A DNA stretch of 64,000 nt, taken from assembly GCA_004014935.1 (NCBI GenBank), contig CP025325.1, positions 744,001 to 808,000 of the forward strand. Direction: 5' to 3'. The DNA comes from Saccharomycopsis malanga. Its lineage: Eukaryota; Ascomycota; Saccharomycetes; Ascoideales; Saccharomycopsidaceae. Below, piece after piece: positions 13,001 through 22,964 of this stretch; the first letter of the stretch is position 1; each line of letters opens with the position of its first letter. The notes under the pieces were generated by a model. The model ran no database searches and was not told the origin of the DNA. It saw only the letters and a list, made by a program, of their open reading frames with translations. Made by a program: the position numbers and the translations under genes.

Positions 13001-13280
13001 GCTGGTTTTGTGGGCGTCATGCAGCTGGTTTTGTGGGCGTCATGCAGGAGCAGGTGATAATGGCGTGATATCCACGTGTTATCTCACACGTGCAGTTCAC
13101 GTGACCTGAACTTTTTATGCAGGTTGACGCATATTCATGCACATTTTCTACGCACTGACCATGCACAATTTTCGAGAATTGAAAAAAATTTGAATCTTTC
13201 CAAGGGGTTAATAAGACAATTTCAAACATTTTTCAAATTTTTCCCAATTTTTCAGAAAGGGAATGCATAAATGTGCATGC
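7012..13280 (+). repeat. Two-level satellite array, about 11 units
   Basis: Tandem units begin with ATGCATAAATGTGCATGC-type sequence at 7188, 7668, 8286, 8720, 9315, 9818, 10436, 10870, 11488, 11991 and 12632. A partial unit lies at each edge. Unit lengths are 480, 618, 434, 595, 503, 618, 434, 618, 503, 641 and 641 bp. All differ by multiples of 23, because each unit is a constant part plus 5 to 14 copies of a 23-bp subrepeat built on GTGGGCGTCATG followed by CAAGSGTC or TACGTGGT. The constant part carries four CACGTG sites. The 2150-bp block 7668-9818 (618-434-595-503) recurs as 9818-11991 (618-434-618-503), a higher-order repeat. The constant parts are nearly identical, so the array is young or homogenised. 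No supported gene lies inside. Confidence 0.95.
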
Positions 13281-13790
13281 TGGTATAAACTCATGCAAGC
13301 TCTACGATTGCCCGTTGGCCATAGGGCATTTACTAAATTATTCTGTCAGGTCGTTTTTAATAGTACAATTTCCTAAATTATGCTGCCAAGTCTTTTTTGA
13401 TAGTAAAATCTGCTAAAATATCATATCGATTGATAATTACGATAAATAAAGCTCATCCTTGAGTTTTCTCGCTCGTTTTTTGCTGTGCAATTTACATAAT
13501 TATTTTGTCATATTATTTTTGATAGTAGAATTTGTTAAATTATGCTGCCAAGTCTTTTTTAATAGTAAAATCCACCGAAATATCGAATTAAATGATGATA
13601 ACTATAATTAAAGCTCATCCTTGAGTTTTTCCGTTTGTTTTTGATAGTACAATCGTCTACAATCAAGTAATAAAATCAAAATGCATTTGTAGCACCTCAT
13701 CTATATAGTGATCAACACTGAGCAGTTTATCAAAACAACAAAACAAAAAATAAAGCTAAAAGTCTAATATACATTTATAAAAAGGGATGA
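13281..13790. repeat. Intergenic with imperfect tandem duplication
   Basis: Within about 13335-13640 a segment of about 180 bp is present nearly twice. The shared motifs are TTATGCTGCCAAGTCTTTTT, a following TAGTAAAATC and later AAAGCTCATCCTTGAGTTTT. No coding potential was seen. The right part is the 3' flank of ENG1. Confidence 0.6.
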
Positions 13791-13803
13791 AATGAAAGGG
13801 CGG

Positions 13804-16800
13804 TTAGTTTTTGACGCCATTGGCCAAAGCACCAGAGAATGCCAAACACCAAGTCAAAGATTGGCCGTCATCGAGCCATTTGGTGTCGAAATCCTTTTGG
13901 GAAAAGAATTTGTAACTTCCGGCCGGATCGAACAAAGCCTGGTTCAATCTGAGGACGCCGGTCCAGCCGCTGTTGACGGAATCGACAATATCTTTGATGT
14001 AATCGTTCCACTCTTGTTTGACGTAGTCCGGGCCTCTGATGGCGCTGGAGACAGGGGTGATAGGAAGCATGTGGATGCCGTGGATGTATTCGGGCTTGTT
14101 TCCAAAGAAGGTGGTGTAGGCGATTTTGTTTTCGTAGAAGATGCCGGAGACTCTGTTGGCGACGATTTTCTCGGGCTCGATGGAGTTGTCTCGGGAGTAG
14201 TAAAAGTAGTCGTTGAGGGCTCTTTTCATGACGGCAATCATCAAGTCGCCGCGGGCCTCCATGGCGGAGTCCTTGGACACCTTTCCCCAGAGCTTCATGG
14301 CGTAGGCAAAGTTGTAGTCCTCGGAGGTGGACTCTTCGTTTCTGCCGGCGCCCGAGGTGAAAAGACCCGCGGCCCAGGAATGGCCGGCAAACCAGTCGAA
14401 CATTCTAGACACTGGGAAGTAGCCGTCGTCTTCCGAGGGGTTGGCGACGTCTCTGACCAACGAGTTGACCCAGTCTTTGTTCTGCTCCGCCCAGGTTCCG
14501 TTGCCGTACTTGGAGTCGACGTAGCCGACCATGGCCGCCGCGTGGACAAAGTATCCGTAGTGGAAATGGTGGTCGTTGTAGTAGCCGGCGCCGTAGTCCT
14601 CGCCGGCGTCGCCGTTGTTGTTTGCCGTCGTCGAGATGCCGCCGAACTTGGTGTCGTACATCAACGGGAACTTTTGCTTGTTTGCCGTGAACACCGCAAA
14701 CGCGTCCTTCATGCCTTGCAAGGTGGTCTCGGCCGCGGCCTTGTCCTTGAGCACGTCCGCCAACACATAGAGAATGTACGCAAACTTGTCCAAGAGCTTG
14801 CCGGCGGTGTAGGTGTCGATGTTGGACACGGAGTCCTTGATGCTGGCCTGGAGGTCGTTCTGGGCCGCGGCCGCAAGGAGTTTTAACTGGTCGGCGCTCC
14901 AGGACACGGTGGAGTCCTTCAACTGCTGCGACCATGGCGCAAAGCCGACCTCCGAGACAAACTGCTCGTCCATAAACAACCCGTCCGTGACGAAACCGTA
15001 CATGGTTCCCTTGGTCGTGGACTGCAAGGCAAGGCCGGTGGCGGTTTTGGCGGTTTTGGCGTTGAGCGACTCGAGATGATGCGGCAAGCAGAAAACAAGA
15101 CTCTTTCCCGAGGAACTGGTGCCGGCGGACGTGTACTTGAAGCCGTAGGTCGCGGAGTTGCCGTTGACGGAGCCCTCCACCGAGGCCCGGACCGGGTACA
15201 GGCCGGCGGTCATGTCGTAGTAGGCCTCGTAGGTGCTGTTCGGCGACACGGCGACCTGGATGACCAAGTTGTCGACGGCGCCGGCGGCCTCAATGAAGTT
15301 TTCCGAGTTGATAGTGAAATTGGCAGTGGAGTTGGAGCTCACGTAGACCAACCATTCTACATTGGTGAACAAGGTGGCCTTGTATTTGGTGACGCCGGCC
15401 GGGAGTGCGGAACTGGTCTCCTGGGTGAACGACTTGATGCCCGTGGACGACTTGATGAGCGGTTTCAAGGCACCGTGGTAGATGGCGGTGACAAAGCCCT
15501 GGCCCTGGACGGTCGGGATCTCGATGTAGTCGTCGGAATTGTTGTTGCGGGCCAACTTGACGTTGACGGACATGTCTTTCATGTCGCTGAGACTCATGGA
15601 GATGCCGTCGGAGAAGTCGGTCGCGGAGTACAACAAGGAGGCCACGCCCACGGGCGTGGTGTAGTAGTCGTCGCCTTTGGTGGAAATACCGAGCTCTGTG
15701 CCCTCCACCGCGTCTTTCCGGTCAACATACGAGATTCCCCAGCCGTGCATGCTCTTCTTGTCGTAGAATAGTCCGTATGGATACGACCAGATCATGTCGG
15801 ACTGCTCGGACAAGAACAAGTTTACATAGAACTTGTTGGTTTCGTATGGTCTGTCGTTGGTCACGCCGGCCGGGATTTCGAGCGGAAGCTGGTCTCTCTT
15901 GAAGACGGAAAGAGGCTCGTCCGCTGAAATAGGGCCGAAAAGGGTGCCGGAGAAGTCGGAGAAGTCGGAGGAGTTGAAGCGGGTCGAGTTGAAACGGGTA
16001 GAGTTGAAGCCCGTAGAGTTGTAGCCCGAGCCGAAGGAGCCCGTCGAGTTGTAGCCGGAGGAGCCGGAGGAGCCGGAGGTCGGGCCGCTCGGGCCGCTCG
16101 GACTTTCGGACGACCCCGTACTGGCTACAATAACCACAGAGGTCGTAAAGTGGGTGTTGGTCACCGTGACATCAATCTCCTTGGTAACAATGGCATTGCT
16201 GATCAACGGTTGTGCCGAGGTCGTGGCAACCGTCGAAAACACAAGTCCGGCATCTTTGGCCGTTGGAGAGTGCGTGGCCACATAGATTGTATGGGTTTTG
16301 GTCACCGCCGATGTGGACACGACCACAACAGCAGTAGTAGCCAAGTTTTCGGTGCTTATCGGAGCGGCGTTTTCGGTGTTTACCGGAGCGGCGTTTTCGG
16401 CGTCGGTATTCATTCCATTCTTGTTGTGAACCTCCGAAATGGCCTCGGAATACACCACGTTTCCCGACGTAGAAAGCCCGGTGCCTTTGGTGTGTCCGGT
16501 GTACAGAACATGCACAGTTTTGGTCAAAGTCACGGGTTCAAGCGTCGACGTTCTGGTCAACGTTTCGGTGGTGTATGCAGTGTTGTTTTTATAGCCAGTA
16601 GAAGTGTTGAAACCGGCCTTGTTGGTGAGATTTGCCGGTGCGTTGACGTTCAAGTATGCAGACGCGGTCAACGGCGTGTTGGCGCTCAGTGCAGATGCTG
16701 ACGCAGATGCAGCTGCAGTCAATTTCGGACCGATGGTTGACGTGGCAACCGAACCATTGGCATTTGTTGGTTGAATAGTTGACTGAATAGTCGAAAGAAT

Positions 16801-17052
16801 TGACGAATGAACAACTGACAATTCAATTGACGATTGAACAATTGAAGAATGAACCAAACCAATCGAAGATTGAGCAGTTGACGATTTATTTGACGGTTTA
16901 ATCGACGATTCAACATTCACGGCTTTTTCTAGCGACATTGGACTCACTGTGGTTGTTGAATTCAAGCCTCTTTGATCAAGTTTGACATAACCAGCATAGA
17001 CCTGCTGGCCTGCTGCAAGAAAGAGTGCAATCTGAGTAAACACCTGCATCAT
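13804..17052 (-). CDS. ENG1: Endo-1,3-beta-glucanase, GH81 family
   Basis: A secreted glucanase that digests 1,3-beta-glucan in the septum so daughter cells can separate. The frame is open from 17112, but the ATG at 17052 gives a clean signal peptide (MMQVFTQIALFLAAGQQVYA) and is preferred; product about 1082 residues. A Ser/Thr/Ala-rich mucin-like region covers roughly the first 380 residues. A KR pair just before the GH81 domain is a possible Kex2 site. The C-terminal catalytic half includes FGGISTTANNNGDAGEDYGA, the HHFHYGYF segment and the GRNEESTSEDYNFAYA region, which contains the conserved acidic residues of GH81. The product is whole and in the expected size range. On the minus strand an ACCAGC (Ace2-type) site lies at 17087-17092, about 35 bp before the ATG. 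That would fit Ace2 control, but it is one short match. Confidence 0.93.
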   Translation of the reverse strand: MMQVFTQIALFLAAGQQVYAGYVKLDQRGLNSTTTVSPMSLEKAVNVESSIKPSNKSSTAQSSIGLVHSSIVQSSIELSVVHSSILSTIQSTIQPTNANGSVATSTIGPKLTAAASASASALSANTPLTASAYLNVNAPANLTNKAGFNTSTGYKNNTAYTTETLTRTSTLEPVTLTKTVHVLYTGHTKGTGLSTSGNVVYSEAISEVHNKNGMNTDAENAAPVNTENAAPISTENLATTAVVVVSTSAVTKTHTIYVATHSPTAKDAGLVFSTVATTSAQPLISNAIVTKEIDVTVTNTHFTTSVVIVASTGSSESPSGPSGPTSGSSGSSGYNSTGSFGSGYNSTGFNSTRFNSTRFNSSDFSDFSGTLFGPISADEPLSVFKRDQLPLEIPAGVTNDRPYETNKFYVNLFLSEQSDMIWSYPYGLFYDKKSMHGWGISYVDRKDAVEGTELGISTKGDDYYTTPVGVASLLYSATDFSDGISMSLSDMKDMSVNVKLARNNNSDDYIEIPTVQGQGFVTAIYHGALKPLIKSSTGIKSFTQETSSALPAGVTKYKATLFTNVEWLVYVSSNSTANFTINSENFIEAAGAVDNLVIQVAVSPNSTYEAYYDMTAGLYPVRASVEGSVNGNSATYGFKYTSAGTSSSGKSLVFCLPHHLESLNAKTAKTATGLALQSTTKGTMYGFVTDGLFMDEQFVSEVGFAPWSQQLKDSTVSWSADQLKLLAAAAQNDLQASIKDSVSNIDTYTAGKLLDKFAYILYVLADVLKDKAAAETTLQGMKDAFAVFTANKQKFPLMYDTKFGGISTTANNNGDAGEDYGAGYYNDHHFHYGYFVHAAAMVGYVDSKYGNGTWAEQNKDWVNSLVRDVANPSEDDGYFPVSRMFDWFAGHSWAAGLFTSGAGRNEESTSEDYNFAYAMKLWGKVSKDSAMEARGDLMIAVMKRALNDYFYYSRDNSIEPEKIVANRVSGIFYENKIAYTTFFGNKPEYIHGIHMLPITPVSSAIRGPDYVKQEWNDYIKDIVDSVNSGWTGVLRLNQALFDPAGSYKFFSQKDFDTKWLDDGQSLTWCLAFSGALANGVKN

Positions 17053-17400
17053 GTATCTTTCTTTATGTATACCAACGTCAGAACTCGCTGGTAAAATAAA
17101 ATAAATGTGCAAAGGATAATACTTGCTTTAGTTGACATTAAAAAATCACCAAACCTGCAGCAGTCCGTCATATATTTATACCACTGCCTGTTTGATGGTG
17201 GTATTTTAGCACTTGAAAATGTTCAGAGAATTGATAATGGTACTTGGTAATGTTCAGAGAATTGATAATCATCAAAAAAAAATAGAGACGATGCTGCCTG
17301 CATGATGCATGTTAATGCATACTGCTCGGGGGGTTGCGTGCATCTGCATCCTGCATCTGCATCTGCATCTGCGTAATTAAAAAAAAAAACAAAACAAAAA
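17053..17400. promoter_or_regulatory. ENG1 upstream region with CTGCAT repeats
   Basis: Upstream region of ENG1 (minus strand). It holds the single ACCAGC-type site at 17087-17092, a TATATTTATA stretch near 17170 and a short run of CTGCAT hexamers at about 17340-17372. The regulatory meaning is inferred. Confidence 0.4.
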
Positions 17401-18190
17401 CAAACGGCAACGCATGATTTACACGATGCCTATAAAAACATTTATTGGCAATAACATTGTCCACTCAATTTGTGGTCCTACCAGGCCGACATATAGCAAT
17501 AGCTGCAAAAATATACATTTTTCTGTACACTTACAAGCGTGCGATCCTCACATCTACATACAATACGGCTTACCATTGGGTCTGCAAACACTATATGCGC
17601 AATAAATGTCTCGTATAAGCGTCCTGCAAAGGTGCAGCCACGCAACGCAACGCACACGCATCACGCATCACGCATACCGTCCCACAGGCGGGACGCGCTT
17701 CTCTATGCTCAATGCGATCCACCAGCAAGCATCTGTCCTATCCTATGGAAAAGCCATTCCTCATTGGCCTATCCTACAGTGCTTTAATAGGAAGCTCATG
17801 AACAAAACAAGGCAGAAACATAGCATGGGGCCCAATCTTGGGTGTTTCCTCTTAGGGATTCATTACCATGTAAAGCCCAATGGTATTTTCGCCTTCTCGT
17901 TGACATGTCAATTGTTTATAATGACTACGGTCGATTGTTGTTTGCAAAATGACCTAATTTTTGGATATTGTTGGTTGAATTATTGTGAGATTTGAAAATA
18001 TTTGGGCAAAAATAGACATTTTGTAGAAATATTTGTTGCAAAATTATCAAAATGATCAAAATGATCAAAATTATCAAAATTTTATAAAATTATCCAATAA
18101 TTTTCAGTCTATTGGTTCTTCAATTTAATCTTTTGCAGTCCGGCTTAAAAACCCACTTTAAAATCACCATAGATTCTTCAAATTAAGCAT
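17401..18190. other. Intergenic, no supported gene
   Basis: Frames of 60-130 codons occur (for example 17606-17995), but their products look like no known protein. The part from 18000 to 18110 is AT-rich with repeated ATCAAAATG units. Confidence 0.5.
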
Positions 18191-18199
18191 CTTGTGTGA

Positions 18200-18730
18200 C
18201 AGTTTGTTTGATGGGCGAAATAAATGTTCCTGAGAAATGGTGCTGATGGGGTCTTGTCTGAGACCCGTGTAATCTCATGCAGTGTGCAGTGTGCAATGCA
18301 GTGCAGTGTGCATTGGGTTTGATGCTTTATGCATTTATATGCAACCAAACGTTTAATGCTGCACAAGCTTGCATTTTGGTTAACGGTTTTCTTCACCCAC
18401 ACTTTCCAGTGTTGATGGACGAGATGGGCCAAAAAAATGTTCCTGAGAAATGGTGCTGATGGGGTCTTGTCTGAGACCCGTGTAATCAGGGCATGGTTTT
18501 AATGTAGTGCAGTGCGCAGTGAGCAGTGCGCAGTGCGCTTGCGCTTGCACTTGCACTTGCACTTGCACTTGCACTTGCACTTGCACTTGCACTTGATGCA
18601 GCCAGCCAGCCAGTACTTGATGCTTTTTTTATGCATGTGCATGCAACCAGACGTTCCATGCTGCACAATTTTGAATTGGTCAACAGTGTTCTTCACGCAC
18701 ACTTTCCAGCGTTGATAGACGAGAATCAGA
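18200..18730 (+). repeat. Tandem duplication with an internal hexamer microsatellite
   Basis: A segment of about 60 bp containing GAGAAATGGTGCTGATGGGG and GTCTTGTCTGAGACCCGTG is present at about 18217-18276 and again at 18430-18487. The segment with CACTTTCCAG and GTTGATRGACGAGA is present at about 18389-18424 and 18688-18723. Between them is a (CTTGCA)n run at about 18540-18595. Unit size is about 210-300 bp. Confidence 0.75.
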
Positions 18731-19132
18731 TAGGTGGTTGCTAAAGGTTGTAGGGCTGAATCACAATGGGATGTAAATGAAATGGGCTGTTCTTGATATA
18801 TTACAACTGTTTATTATGATAAATTGTCAACTCGTCAAAAATAGTGGCCCTTTTCTTGAAATTGCAATCATAAATCGGTAACAAGGTTTGCAACGGTTAT
18901 TTTGGAATCGTCGGGAAAGACCTGACAGGTTTAGTAATCAGGGATCTCGTCTATTCCTGATTACGTATGACGATTGCAACAATTTGTTTAATAAAGTGCC
19001 AAGTCATCGCTAATAATATATTGTGGGGCCATAATTTTTGCTATTTGGCCGCCTTTTGCTATTTGACTGCCTTTTGCTATTTGATTGCCTTTTGCTTGCA
19101 AAATAATACAAATTCATATAAGAAGCCCATTA
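18731..19132. repeat. Intergenic with short 18-bp repeat
   Basis: Three imperfect copies of TTTTGCTATTTGACTGCC lie at about 19036-19095. The rest shows no gene. Confidence 0.55.
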
Positions 19133-19369
19133 TATAATAATAAGTCCCACCCAGTACATGTTAGTTATGTATATACGTGCTGTTTCTAAAGAGACTTGAT
19201 AAGCCCAATCATGTTTGCTCAACAAACTGCAAAATGAGCATTTAATAATCTAATTACACTGTCCTTTCTAGCATATTGAAAATTGCTCGTGTGGGAATCG
19301 AACCCGTGCTCCTGCAGGTCTTTTTTCATCTTTTCCAAGAAAAAAAACCACTGAGCCACGCGGCCCACC
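19133..19369 (-). repeat. Family A SINE-like repeat with both Pol III boxes
   Basis: Minus-strand copy with an intact A box (TGGCTCAGTGG) and B box (GGTTCGATTCC). The head is followed by body and tail (CCCAGTACATG on the plus strand) next to an ATA-rich end. One of the best heads in the window. Confidence 0.8.
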
Positions 19370-19590
19370 GACTAGTCCATTACATAATGTATACTTATTC
19401 CAAGAGTTGGGTGGTTTATATTGTAACCATTACGTTTGTGATTTTCCTAATGCCAGCATTACTAGCAATCATACAGCGTCAATCAAATTATAACTTTAGA
19501 ACATTTGTAATCAGCTGTCAACATCAAGTGATGTGCGAATCTGTATACACCCGCTTACCATTGCCAGTCTTGTCGATTTATCCAAAGCAA

Positions 19591-19681
19591 ACTGGGCCAT
19601 AGGGCTCAGTGGTCAGTGCTCTCGGAAAAGAGAAAAGACCTGGCAGGATAAATTGCCATATAGTGCTCCATACGGCCCAGC
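19591..19681 (+). repeat. Family A SINE-like head fragment
   Basis: Head only: GGGCTCAGTGGTCAGTGCTC, followed by GGCAGGATAAATT and a broken second half-module. Confidence 0.65.
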
Positions 19682-19764
19682 AGCAACTCTACGCTTTATT
19701 AACAGATGTAAATCCTTTCCATAGGACACTAACTAAAATATTAATATAAGAGAATCTAATTTGA

Positions 19765-19985
19765 AAAAGCATAGCCCAATACTTTGAGATTTTTTGGTAT
19801 ATTATGGTACTATTTATAATACAAAAATCAGAATTTCCAACAAATATCTGACATGACGGAAAATTGCCAATTTTGACAAAAAGTTGATTCTTTCAAGTCA
19901 TTGTAGAGTCTTTACGGCAGACCAAACCATAAAGGAATTATCCTAGAGGTTTATACCATGTACTTTGTTTTAAATTTGGCTTATA
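19765..19985 (+). repeat. Family B SINE-like body
   Basis: Body of family B without the tRNA head. It shares TATTATGGTACTATTTATAA, GGAAAATTGCCAATTTTGAC, AAAAAGTTGATT and CATGTACTTTGTTTT with the copies at 39962, 50150, 50991 and 57841. Confidence 0.65.
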
Positions 19986-20817
19986 AATAATTTAAAGTAA
20001 TTTTTTATCGAAAACAACGCATAATTTGCTGAAAATCGTGTTTTTCACCTCTCAGAAAACCTTTTTGGCTCTTGGCATTATTCCATAGTTTTGGTCGCTT
20101 TTAGTTGTATTTGTCTTTCCTTCAGCGTTTGAATGAGCTTTTAGTCCGAAGAAACGCCTATCTCAATGCTACAAAGGTATGGTTTATTACAGGTTCTCAA
20201 AAAAACTTTTAATATTATTCAAGTGTTTGTTGCAAAAGGTCTAATGATACTTTGACTTTAGTTTTCTGTTCTTTTACTGCTCTAGTTTCTGATTTGCTTT
20301 ATTACATTCTTATGGAAGATTTAGATGATTTACCTTGGCTGTTTTTTTTGCCAAAATTATAAGAAACTTTTAGATGATTTACCTTGGCTGTTTTTTTTGC
20401 CAAAATTATATGTAAGTTTTGGTTTTTAATACAACGGCAAATCAATTGTAAACAGTTTTATTGTTGAAAGCCTAAATTAAGATTACAACACGCAATTATC
20501 AACGTAAACTCTCCAATATACCTTGATAGAATGAATTCGCATTATCACCTGTACAAGTTGTTCGACAGTTTACATAATCTTATTAAACATTTTTCTTAAT
20601 TATGGATTCGAACAGACCTGCTGGGCTGGAAATATAAGATATTATCACTATTATGCCCAACATAGCAACTATCAAACTCTGTCATTTGAATGTATTCTGA
20701 TTATTTCCAACTCGTCAAAACGGGCCTTCCCAAACGGGCAAAACTCAAATAAATCTTTTCGGTAAAATAATGACACTCCTCGAGAAATAAACAGAACATT
20801 GCGTTTGTTAGCCTGCC
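19986..20817. other. Intergenic with a 39-bp direct duplication
   Basis: A direct duplication (TTTAGATGATTTACCTTGGC, then TGTTTTTTTTGCCAAAATTA) occupies about 20323-20407. A short family A tail scrap (CTGGGCTGGAAATATAAGAT) is at about 20623. No gene was recognised; the right part is the RSO55 promoter. Confidence 0.5.
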
Positions 20818-21406
20818 ATGTTCCATTCAATGTGCAAACCGTTGGCTTGTCTCGCAAAAGCCAGACCTTTGAATGGATTGTGTACCCGAGGTTTCTGCGG
20901 AACTGCGATATGGCAAATCAAATCTAACAAGTTGCCCCCAAGACCGAAAATCAATGAGGATGACATTGAGGAGGTGTTCATCAAAGGAGGGTATGTTGGA
21001 TATGTATAGTTTGGTCTTTTATAGCTTACTAACCCTGTATTATAGTGGAAAAGGAGGACAAAAAGTACGTAACCGCTCATTATATACCTTTTATAGCTGT
21101 AAACTAACCGTATAGATTAATAAAACAAATAGTAAGGTCCAGTTAAAACATATACCCACTGGCTTGGTTGTTTCCTCACAGGCCACCCGGTCTCGAGAGC
21201 AAAACAGAAAACATGCCAGAGAGCAACTTGCTTTAAAGGTCCAAGAGCTTGTGGATCCTGAAAACTGCCGGTTAAAGGTATTGCAAGACCGGAAAATACA
21301 ACTCAAACGATCCAAGGTCAAAAGAGCAAAGAAAAAGTACAGTGATTTAGAGAAAAACAAGAAAGACCCTCCTGATGAGATGCTGGTATTGCTCAAGTTT
21401 GAGTAA
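20818..21406 (+). CDS. RSO55: Mitochondrial release-factor-like GGQ protein, three exons
   Basis: Homologue of yeast Rso55 and human mtRF-R (C12orf65), mitochondrial proteins with the GGQ loop of peptide-release factors that act on stalled ribosomes. Exons are 20818-20990, 21046-21064 and 21116-21406, giving 160 residues. Intron 1 (55 nt) has a GTATGT donor and a TACTAAC branch site. Intron 2 (51 nt) has a GTACGT donor and an AACTAAC branch site. Exon 2 is only 19 nt and encodes the GKGGQK loop. After splicing, FIKGGGKGGQKINKTNSK reads through all three exons in frame, as in the family. The basic [12 protein letters not shown]-terminus is typical. The N-terminus looks like a mitochondrial presequence. 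Splicing is inferred but strongly constrained by homology. Confidence 0.9.
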
Positions 21407-21821
21407 TAGGCATGGCAATACAAATAGGCTGTAAAAAAAATTAAAAAATAATAAAAATAATAAAAAACTAATTAATTAGCTATTCTCTTGGATATTAACA
21501 TCAAATATAGCGCTGGACTTTTATTATACAAGCATTTTACAATTGTTAGGATTCTGATATTTACTGAAAAAGCGTTATTTTATTACGCTTTCCAATTGTG
21601 CAGTCAAAACGTATTTTTGTCACTCTCATTTATCGATTTGGTCTTTATTATGTTCTTTCGGAGAAACCATTTATATAACTATTCGTAAACATGAGCAAGG
21701 ATGAGACTGGAACAACAATCCGCAGAGCTTATTAAGACGTTATTTATTTGACTTGTAGCGGTATTTCATTCCTCTTTATCTTTTCTTTCGGTATCAAGGC
21801 CGCCTAGTCCTGTAGATGAGT
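21407..21821. other. Intergenic, AT-rich
   Basis: The 3' flank shared by RSO55 and the permease pseudogene. No gene seen. Confidence 0.5.
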
Positions 21822-22790
21822 TTATAGAAGAACAAGATGATTGTAAAAGTTGCCAAGGCACCGTAAGAGAAAAGAAAAATGGCCTAATCGAAGTTTTTTT
21901 TTGAAGGAGCTGATACCGGCAAACAAGAAGCCAAAGAAGCCTAAGAATGGCTGAAAAGGGGATTTGAAGGGGTAAATTTTGTCGTTTCTAGAGATGATAT
22001 CAGGTCTTTCTTTTGGGGCGTAATTGAAACGAATGACTGAAAAACACATTCCGCCCCAAGTGAGGATGACGGATGTTGCTAGTGCCAAGAGGGCAAATGT
22101 GCCCCAGGATAAAGGGATTCCAGCCTTGCGACATTTGGCTGAGATTGAAGGAGCTTTGTTTTGGATGTATGAGGCTTATAAAGTTCTATTTAAGGCGTAT
22201 AACCGCGAGTTTGCGAGATATCTCAACAAACGGGGCATCACCACTATAGTGGTTGAGACTGACCAAAAAAACAACCCAAAAAAACAGCATTCTCCAGAAA
22301 ACATTTTTGGTAGCAGAGGTAAGAAATGTTCTAGGGGTTTTGGCCTCGCTGGCTGCTATTCCTAACTATTTTCGTGCCCTCGTAGGCAATTCTAGTGGAA
22401 GTCAATATATATAGTCAAAAAAGCGGCCGAACCCGCCTTTAATTTTCCCCTAAAGCACCTGTGCCATTGTCGGCCAAGTCAAAAGTGGGGCGGAATGGGC
22501 CAAAGGTGGCATTCGAACGAGAAGAGTCGCAAAATTCCTGCCAATGTATTTCCCCCTGGCATTTCCCCGTGTTGACGACCACACACACACTATACTGAGC
22601 GCCATCATAAAAAGAACCTTTACAACACTAGTGGCATATTTGACCCGCCAATCACTTGGACGTCTAGCAAGTTGATTCCTTTAATGACGGCAATAAAGAA
22701 GAAAACCCACACCAGTGGTGACGCTAGAAATGTCCAATTGCTCTTAAAAGCTGAGCATCACAACGCCTGCTATGATTTCAGACGGTAACG
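21822..22790 (-). pseudogene. Decayed amino-acid permease (YAT family)
   Basis: Minus-strand remnants follow the order of a yeast amino-acid permease. A membrane segment like VWVFFFIAVIKGINLLDV lies near 22670-22725. A middle region follows, then RLYALNRT and KAGIPLSWGTF, and finally LTWGGMCFSVIRF and FKSPFQPFLGFFGFLFAG near 21890-22080. The pieces sit in different frames with in-frame stops, and no N-terminal third is seen. This is a host gene copy that has lost function. Substrate cannot be told. Confidence 0.7.
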
Positions 22791-22851
22791 ATATTGCAAA
22801 GACAAGCCAGTAGCACCATCTGCCATTTTACTGTTTATACTATGTTTTTTA

Positions 22852-22912
22852 ATGATAATAATAATCTTATATTTCGAGCTTGGTACATATCAGTTCCGTT
22901 CTATGTTATTTT
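22852..22912 (-). repeat. Family A SINE-like 3' fragment
   Basis: ATT-type tail followed by the conserved end (CTTATATTTCGAGCTTGGTA, then CATATCAGTTCCG) on the minus strand. Confidence 0.65.
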
Positions 22913-22964
22913 GGAGATGAACTTAGTTGAGGTAAATGGATTCCTCTATACTTTGTATTTTGAA

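Noticed and set aside
7280-13060. CRISPR-like array
   Set aside because: The 23-bp units are contiguous with no unique spacers, and the genome is eukaryotic.
7188-13270. Long open frames (up to 149 codons) in all three forward frames of the satellite, encoding Cys/Trp-rich repeats
   Set aside because: The 23-bp period is not a multiple of 3 and contains no stop, so all three frames stay open by chance. The frames overlap each other, start and stop at unit borders and match no protein.
7012-13280. Calling the satellite a centromere
   Set aside because: CACGTG density is suggestive, but no CDEIII-like element or other decisive feature is visible, so it is kept only as a hypothesis.
13792-16701. 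Large plus-strand frames opposite ENG1 (364, 231 and 183 codons)
   Set aside because: Shadows of the GC-rich coding strand of ENG1; composition is typical of antisense translation.
17606-17995. 129-codon frame as a small gene
   Set aside because: Low-complexity composition, no recognised homology, no conserved start context, and overlapping frames of similar length.
22024-22365. 113-codon plus-strand frame
   Set aside because: Antisense to the recognisable permease relic; a shadow frame.
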